The position numbers and the translations under genes were made by a program. Of a stretch of 9,250 nucleotides of DNA, positions 5,355 to 9,250 are shown piece after piece. Numbering within the stretch: the first letter of the stretch is position 1; each line of letters begins with the position of its first letter. The notes under the pieces were generated by a model. That model was not told the origin of the DNA. It saw nothing but the letters and a program-made list of their open reading frames with translations, and made no database searches. Source of the DNA: Nanobdellota archaeon (GTDB taxonomy: Archaea > Nanobdellota > Nanobdellia > Woesearchaeales > JAGLGH01); NCBI GenBank assembly GCA_023144115.1, contig JAGLGH010000277.1, forward strand, positions 1 through 9,250, read 5' to 3'.

Positions 5355-5450
5355 ATGATTATCCAAAAAACCATAAGCATAATTGAATCATTATACCCGA
5401 TTTTCTTTAGAAATAGTGCTATTCCTGAATTATGGTTCATCTGGGACTAA
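5355..5450 (+). CDS. Putative Trp-containing leader peptide upstream of trpE, 31 residues
   Basis: The ATG at 5355 opens a 31-codon frame ending in TAA at 5448-5450. It starts MIIQKTISIIESLYP and ends NSAIPELWFIWD, with Trp codons at 5433-5435 and 5442-5444, both within the last five sense codons. Two Trp in 31 residues contrasts with none in the 730 residues of TrpE and TrpG. The ATG sits at the leaderless distance from P2. The stop is 54 bases before the trpE ATG. After the Trp codons two weak and mutually exclusive pairings exist: GGTT (5434-5437) with AACC (5452-5455), or GGG (5443-5445) with CCC (5454-5456). No strong terminator hairpin or long U-tract follows, so classical attenuation is not demonstrated. 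It could also be a chance ORF. Confidence 0.45.
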   Translation: MIIQKTISIIESLYPIFFRNSAIPELWFIWD

Positions 5451-5471
5451 AAACCCTTTCATAAATTATAT

Positions 5472-5483
5472 TCTTAAAAACTT
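5472..5483 (+). promoter_or_regulatory. Possible TATA-like box (P3) directly upstream of trpE
   Basis: TCTTAAAAACTT begins 33 bases before the trpE ATG, the same offset as the radB promoter core, and trpE has no Shine-Dalgarno motif. The match to consensus is poorer than P2. If used, it would give a leaderless trpE mRNA that bypasses the leader ORF. Confidence 0.3.
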
Positions 5484-5504
5484 ACTATAAAATGTATAAC
5501 TAAC

Positions 5505-7115
5505 ATGGAAAAAATAAAAAAAGTCATTGAGGAATCTGCAATAGGAACAATAATTCCCTTCACCAAAGAACTGGATTATGCTATAAACCCTGTAGAATAT
5601 TTTGCAAAGCTTTCTGACTATGGAAGAAAAGAAAACTGTATATTGCTTGAATCAGCAGAAATCCTGACAAAATATGGAGAAAAGAGCATTGGCTCTGCTG
5701 ACCCATGCATTATTGTAAGAGGAAAAGGCAACTCATTTGAGATAGATGCGCTTAACAGCCTTGGAAAGAGGATACTTAATCATATAAGGGAAAACTTTTC
5801 GTTCTGCAGCAGCATAGAAATCAGGGAAGATAGCATAAGAGGACAGATAAAAAGGAAAAAAAAAGAAACAAGCGAACACGAGAGGCTTAAAGAAATAACC
5901 CTCATGGATGTTCTAAGAACTCTTGTCTTTGCATTAAAGCCTGCATCAAAGCCAGCACCTATCTGCTGTGGACTTTTTGGCATGATCAGCTATGATTTCA
6001 TTGATCAGTTTGAGAACCTTCCTCCATATAAAGAAAATGCCTATAATGACTATGACTATGAGATGATTTTTGCAGACAATCTGTTCTATATAGACCATCA
6101 GAAAAATAAGACATTCTTTATAGCAAATGCTTTTAAGCTGGATGATGAATGTGCAGCTGAAGCTGAAAGGGTCATGAATATACTTAATAAATATGAAAGC
6201 ACATTAAATCAGGCAATCCCTGAAAAAAGGCAGTTTGGAACAATACAAGGAACCATCCAAAGTGATACGACAAAGGAAGAATACATCAAAAATGTAGAAA
6301 AACTCAAAGACCATATACTTCAGGGAGACATATTTCAGGTAGTGCTTTCAAGAACAATAATTGCTGATATCAACTCAGAAGAATTTGATATATATTCTTC
6401 ACTAAAGAGAAAAAACCCTTCCCCATATATGTTCTATTTCAAAACATCTGGCTCAACACTGATAGGAGCAAGCCCTGAAAGATGCATAGCTGTCAGCAAT
6501 TCAGGTTCTAGGAAGATTGTTGAGATAAGGCCAATTGCAGGGACAAAGCCAAGAGGGTTTGCCAATGGAAAGATTGACAATGATCTTGACTCAAGATACG
6601 AGGCAGAATTAAAGACAGACCTGAAAGAGCTTGCTGAGCACACAATGCTCATTGACCTTGCAAGAAATGATGTAGCAAAGATTAGTATGCCAGGAACAAG
6701 GGAAGTGACAGAGCCATTTTCAATAGAAAAATACTCTCATGTCCAGCATCTTGTCTCGACTGTTAAAGGTATTCTTAAGCCAGATCTTGACATGTTCAGT
6801 GCATATCTTGCAACAATGAACATGGGTACTCTTACAGGCGCTCCGAAGATTGAAGCAATGAAACTCATAAGGAGATATGAAAAGACAAAAAGAGGATTCT
6901 ATGGTGGAGCAGTAGGATATTTCACACCAGATGGAGAAATGGATTCTGCAATAACAATCAGGACAATGAAAATAGCAGGAAAAAAAGCTTATATACGGAC
7001 AGGAGCAGGCATTGTGTATGATTCAATAGCTATAAAGGAGTTCATTGAGACAGAAAAAAAAGCCAAGGCCTGTACAGATACAATATCTGAAGCCGGTGGT
7101 GTCAAATATGGATAA
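5505..7115 (+). CDS. trpE: Anthranilate synthase component I
   Basis: A protein of 536 residues that converts chorismate plus ammonia to anthranilate, the first committed step to tryptophan. The feedback-site motif LLESAEI is at 47-53 and NPSPYMFYF at 304-312, both linked to tryptophan binding in TrpE. The chorismate-binding core follows: GASPER at 321-326, IRPIAGTKPRG at 341-351, TDLKELAEHTMLIDLARND at 371-389, HLVSTVKG at 415-422, MNMGTLTGAPK at 438-448, YGGAVGYF at 466-473 and RTGAGIVYDS at 498-507. Overall length and wording (FGMISYDF, DHQKNKT, TDLKELAEH, MNMGTLTGAPK) recall the enterobacterial type of TrpE more than the shorter archaeal one. PabB is unlikely given the LLES motif. The protein contains no Trp. 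trpG overlaps its last 8 bases. It has no ribosome site; the start is the first ATG in a conserved-looking frame. Confidence 0.92.
   Translation: MEKIKKVIEESAIGTIIPFTKELDYAINPVEYFAKLSDYGRKENCILLESAEILTKYGEKSIGSADPCIIVRGKGNSFEIDALNSLGKRILNHIRENFSFCSSIEIREDSIRGQIKRKKKETSEHERLKEITLMDVLRTLVFALKPASKPAPICCGLFGMISYDFIDQFENLPPYKENAYNDYDYEMIFADNLFYIDHQKNKTFFIANAFKLDDECAAEAERVMNILNKYESTLNQAIPEKRQFGTIQGTIQSDTTKEEYIKNVEKLKDHILQGDIFQVVLSRTIIADINSEEFDIYSSLKRKNPSPYMFYFKTSGSTLIGASPERCIAVSNSGSRKIVEIRPIAGTKPRGFANGKIDNDLDSRYEAELKTDLKELAEHTMLIDLARNDVAKISMPGTREVTEPFSIEKYSHVQHLVSTVKGILKPDLDMFSAYLATMNMGTLTGAPKIEAMKLIRRYEKTKRGFYGGAVGYFTPDGEMDSAITIRTMKIAGKKAYIRTGAGIVYDSIAIKEFIETEKKAKACTDTISEAGGVKYG
7095..7102 (+). 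promoter_or_regulatory. Ribosome binding site of trpG inside trpE
   Basis: GGTGGTGT ends five bases before the ATG at 7108 and can pair with the archaeal 16S rRNA tail. It supports 7108 over the in-frame ATG at 7045. Confidence 0.5.
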
Positions 7116-7692
7116 GAATATCCTGATGATTGATAATTTTGATTCCTTCACCTTCAATCTCGTCGATGAATTTGAAAAAAGAGGGTGCAGGATGATTGTT
7201 TACAGAAATGACACAAGCCTTAAAAAGATAGAAGAAGTCATTGAAAATAACAATATCTCTCTGATAATTATCTCTCCTGGCCCGTCTCATCCAAGAGATG
7301 CAGGCAATTCAATAAGCATTATCACAAGATTTGGAGGAAAGATTCCAATCTTTGGAGTCTGCCTTGGCCACCAGGCAATAATTGAAGCATTTGGTGGAAA
7401 AGTTGACAGAGCAGATGAAATTGTCCATGGAAAATCATCGCTTATTGAGCATGACAAAAAAACTATATTCAAAGGGATAAGCAGCCCTTTTTCTGCAGCA
7501 AGATACCATTCACTTGCCGGGTTTGACATTCCATCATGCCTTGAAATAAGCGCAAAAAAAGGCAGTATCATCATGGCAATCAGGCATAGAGACCATAAAG
7601 ATAATTTTATTGAAGGAGTCCAGTTCCATCCTGAATCCATATTGTCTCCTGAAGGCGTGAATATTATTGAGAATATTATTCAGATGATATAA
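7108..7692 (+). CDS. trpG: Anthranilate synthase component II, glutamine amidotransferase
   Basis: A protein of 194 residues, the normal size of a stand-alone class I glutamine amidotransferase that hydrolyses glutamine and passes ammonia to TrpE. Motifs: ILMIDNFDSFTFNLVDEF at 5-22, IISPGPSHPRDAG at 54-66 (oxyanion region), the nucleophile Cys85 in GVCLGHQA at 83-90, HGKSS at 107-111, ARYHSLAG at 131-138 and the catalytic His174 and Glu176 in FHPES at 173-177. The ATG at 7108 overlaps the end of trpE by 8 bases, implying translational coupling. An upstream in-frame ATG at 7045 would add 21 residues with no homology to the family and is rejected. No trpD domain is fused and none follows; the next gene is unrelated to tryptophan. 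The protein has no Trp. A PabA role shared with folate synthesis cannot be excluded. Confidence 0.92.
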   Translation: MDKNILMIDNFDSFTFNLVDEFEKRGCRMIVYRNDTSLKKIEEVIENNNISLIIISPGPSHPRDAGNSISIITRFGGKIPIFGVCLGHQAIIEAFGGKVDRADEIVHGKSSLIEHDKKTIFKGISSPFSAARYHSLAGFDIPSCLEISAKKGSIIMAIRHRDHKDNFIEGVQFHPESILSPEGVNIIENIIQMI

Positions 7693-7696
7693 GATT

Positions 7697-8467
7697 ATGG
7701 CAGATAAAATTAAATCAGCATCAAGAAAAATAGAATCTGAGTTTGAAACACCCCAATTACTTTCTGATGTTGTATATTCATTGGCTCAAGATGAAGAAAA
7801 AAGAAAGAGTTGTTTGTCTTTATTAGAAACAGCAGTTAGATATATTTGTTTTATGGATTTATACCAAGAAACAGGAGATGAGGATTATAGGGGTGAATAT
7901 GAACGACACAGAACATCCCTATTTGCTGAATTAGATGTTGAAGATCAAAGAAAACTCAAAGAAGTTGAGGATGAAATTCTATATTCCTGGAATTATTGGA
8001 ATCTTGAAAGATCATTAAAAAGAAGGATTCAAGTTGGTTCTCATTTTTCTGAACAAGAAGCAGAAGATTATATCTTAAAAAAATCTGGAGATGCTGTTTT
8101 GTATGGCACTATTGCAGGTTTGCATTGTGATTTACCCTCAGGACTAATTGGAGTAATCCACAAAAGACAAGCTTTGGCAGATTTGGTTGACGATGTTAAG
8201 GATTATGAAGAAGATTTAGAAAGCAGGCAGCCAAATATTATGGTTTTATATTTTTTAAATCAAGGAGTTTCAAATTATCCCAATGATTTTCAACATGCTT
8301 TAGAGATATCTAAAGAATTAGGAATTACTGAAAAGATAATAAGATTTGGTGAAAAATTATGTCAAACAGCACTGGATGTTAAAGAGATAAATCAGATACA
8401 TCTATTAAAACAGGGAATAGAAGATAAATATCATCTATTAAGGAGGTTATTGGATAATGTCCAGTAA
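7697..8467 (+). CDS. Possible class I isoprenoid-synthase-like all-alpha protein, function uncertain
   Basis: A protein of 256 residues, predicted mostly helical, with no signal or membrane segment. The best clue is at 125-185: YILKKSGDAVLYGTIAGLH, then QALADLVDDVKDYEEDLESRQPNIMVLYF, in which DDVKDYEED at 165-173 sits where polyprenyl and squalene/phytoene synthases have their second Asp-rich, metal-binding motif. A clear first DDxxD is lacking; only MDLYQETGDED at 53-63 is a weak candidate. It may therefore be a divergent or non-catalytic member, and an unrelated helical protein remains possible. It starts 4 bases after trpG without a Shine-Dalgarno motif and overlaps the radical SAM gene by 11 bases, so the pair is probably co-expressed. 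Codon use differs sharply from trpEG: Gln is CAA 10 to CAG 4, and TTA is the commonest Leu codon. Confidence 0.45.
   Translation: MADKIKSASRKIESEFETPQLLSDVVYSLAQDEEKRKSCLSLLETAVRYICFMDLYQETGDEDYRGEYERHRTSLFAELDVEDQRKLKEVEDEILYSWNYWNLERSLKRRIQVGSHFSEQEAEDYILKKSGDAVLYGTIAGLHCDLPSGLIGVIHKRQALADLVDDVKDYEEDLESRQPNIMVLYFLNQGVSNYPNDFQHALEISKELGITEKIIRFGEKLCQTALDVKEINQIHLLKQGIEDKYHLLRRLLDNVQ
8441..8446 (+). promoter_or_regulatory. Ribosome binding site of the radical SAM gene
   Basis: A full AGGAGG lies ten bases before the ATG at 8457, inside the end of the preceding gene. It is the strongest Shine-Dalgarno motif in the window and fixes this start. Confidence 0.65.
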
Positions 8468-9250
8468 AGAAGAGGTAAAACTGGAACTTACTGCTCTTGT
8501 TCGTAGAATTAAGTCTGAAGGAGAACAATCTTATGATTCCAATGTTAGTAGGATTGTAAGGGAAACTATTGAAAACTTAGGTATTGAAAAAGCAGTAGTT
8601 GGATTAAACACTTCTGGATGCAGTTATAAAAGACAAAGTATTGGCTGTTTTCATTGCGGTCATCTAAAGGGCTATGAAAATCCTGAAGAACTATTTCAGC
8701 AATTTATTTCTGATGTTAGCAGATTTAAAAGAAGAGATGAAATATTTGTATATTCTAATGGTTCTTTTTTTGATGCAGATGAAATATATCCTGATACTCA
8801 AATCAAAATTTTAAGATACCTTGCTGATTCAGGATTTGGAAAAATAGTTATTGAATCAAGACCAGATATTGTTTCAGAAGATATGATTGGACAAGTAATA
8901 CAGGTCATTGAACCAAATAAATTATATGTTGGCTTGGGATTTGATACTTATGATGATGAAGTTAGAGATTTATGTTTAAATAAAGGATTTTCTAGAGATG
9001 ATTATGATAAGGCTGTTAGTATTTTAAAACAAAGCAGGATTGCATTTGAAACAAGAGTTGTTGTAAAGCCTCCTTTTTTGACTGAAAGAGAGAGCATTGA
9101 AGAAGCTGTAAAAACTGTTGGATATGCTTTTGAAAAGGGAACAGATTCAGTTTCTTTAGAACCACTTGCTCTGCAAAGATATACATTACAGGATTATCTG
9201 CATAGAAAAGGAAGCTATAGGGTTCCATGGTTATGGAGTTTAATTGAAAT
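8457..9250 (+). CDS. Radical SAM protein, archaeosine-synthase beta-subunit (RaSEA)-like, C-terminus cut by window edge
   Basis: The frame is open from ATG 8457 to the right edge, 264 codons with no stop. Cys55, Cys64 and Cys67 (GCSYKRQSIGCFHCG) fit the iron-sulphur ligands of the Elp3-like branch of radical SAM enzymes, with a longer first gap than the canonical CX3CX2C. Later blocks fit a TIM barrel: IFVYSNGSFF at 96-105, IVIESRPDIV at 130-139, YVGLGFDTYDDEVRD at 157-171, ETRVVVKPPFLTERE at 198-212 and SLEPLALQRYTLQDYLHRKGSYRVPWLWS at 233-261. The last block closely resembles the archaeal family (old name TIGR01210) to which RaSEA belongs, which acts with ArcS to turn lysine-modified preQ0 of tRNA position 15 into archaeosine. 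This assignment is from memory of the family and is moderate. ArcS is not in the window. Codon use matches the preceding gene, not trpEG. Confidence 0.7.
   Translation, partial: MSSKEEVKLELTALVRRIKSEGEQSYDSNVSRIVRETIENLGIEKAVVGLNTSGCSYKRQSIGCFHCGHLKGYENPEELFQQFISDVSRFKRRDEIFVYSNGSFFDADEIYPDTQIKILRYLADSGFGKIVIESRPDIVSEDMIGQVIQVIEPNKLYVGLGFDTYDDEVRDLCLNKGFSRDDYDKAVSILKQSRIAFETRVVVKPPFLTERESIEEAVKTVGYAFEKGTDSVSLEPLALQRYTLQDYLHRKGSYRVPWLWSLIE

Noticed and set aside
5443..5459. Intrinsic terminator after the leader ORF
   Set aside because: The GGG/CCC stem of three pairs followed by only three T is too weak to call a terminator.
7045..7107. TrpG starting at ATG 7045
   Set aside because: The added residues are a shifted reading of trpE, and the family N-terminus begins at 7108 with a GGTGGT motif before it.
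7287..7640. Minus-strand ORF of 117 codons
   Set aside because: It is the antisense frame of trpG, whose motifs are complete.
1..9250. CRISPR arrays, insertion sequences, tRNA or rRNA genes
   Set aside because: No regularly spaced direct repeats, transposase motifs, terminal inverted repeats, tRNA cloverleaf or rRNA segments were seen on either strand.

Overview
The window looks like a piece of an archaeal chromosome, AT-rich and gene-dense, probably from an uncultured lineage of the DPANN type. The archaeal assignment rests on the gene set: a RadB-type recombinase paralogue, an archaeal-type ribosomal protein S2, a TRAM-domain protein with an acidic tail, and an archaeosine-synthase-like radical SAM protein. 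It also rests on recurrent A/T boxes about 25-30 bases upstream of start codons, the layout of TATA promoters driving leaderless mRNAs. DPANN membership is inference only.

Layout. (1) Positions 1-2013, minus strand: two tandem paralogous polytopic membrane proteins resembling GT-C glycosyltransferases; the second runs off the left edge. (2) Positions 2037-2092: two divergent promoters sharing the same 12-base core; the rightward one drives radB. (3) Positions 2815-3134: no large gene. It holds a possible 44-residue ORF on the minus strand and a cluster of three strong stem-loops just downstream of a TATA-like box, a candidate structured RNA. (4) Positions 3135-5163, minus strand: rps2 with an unusually long and structured 5' leader, thpR (2'-5' RNA ligase family), a small three-helix membrane protein, and a TRAM protein. 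(5) Positions 5164-5504: a regulatory region with palindromes, several TATA-like boxes and a 31-codon ORF carrying two Trp codons. (6) Positions 5505-7692, plus strand: trpE and trpG, overlapping. (7) Positions 7697-9250, plus strand: a possible class I isoprenoid-synthase-like protein overlapping a radical SAM gene that is cut by the right edge.

How they work together. TrpE and TrpG together make anthranilate from chorismate and glutamine, the first step of tryptophan synthesis. Neither protein contains Trp, while the short ORF upstream has two Trp codons in its last five sense codons. This resembles a trp leader peptide and is the most interesting feature of the window, although no classical terminator hairpin with a U-tract follows it. 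Right after trpG, codon choice changes sharply (Gln CAG to CAA, Leu towards TTA), which suggests that the last two genes have a different history from trpEG. The rest is housekeeping: translation, RNA processing, DNA repair and surface glycosylation.
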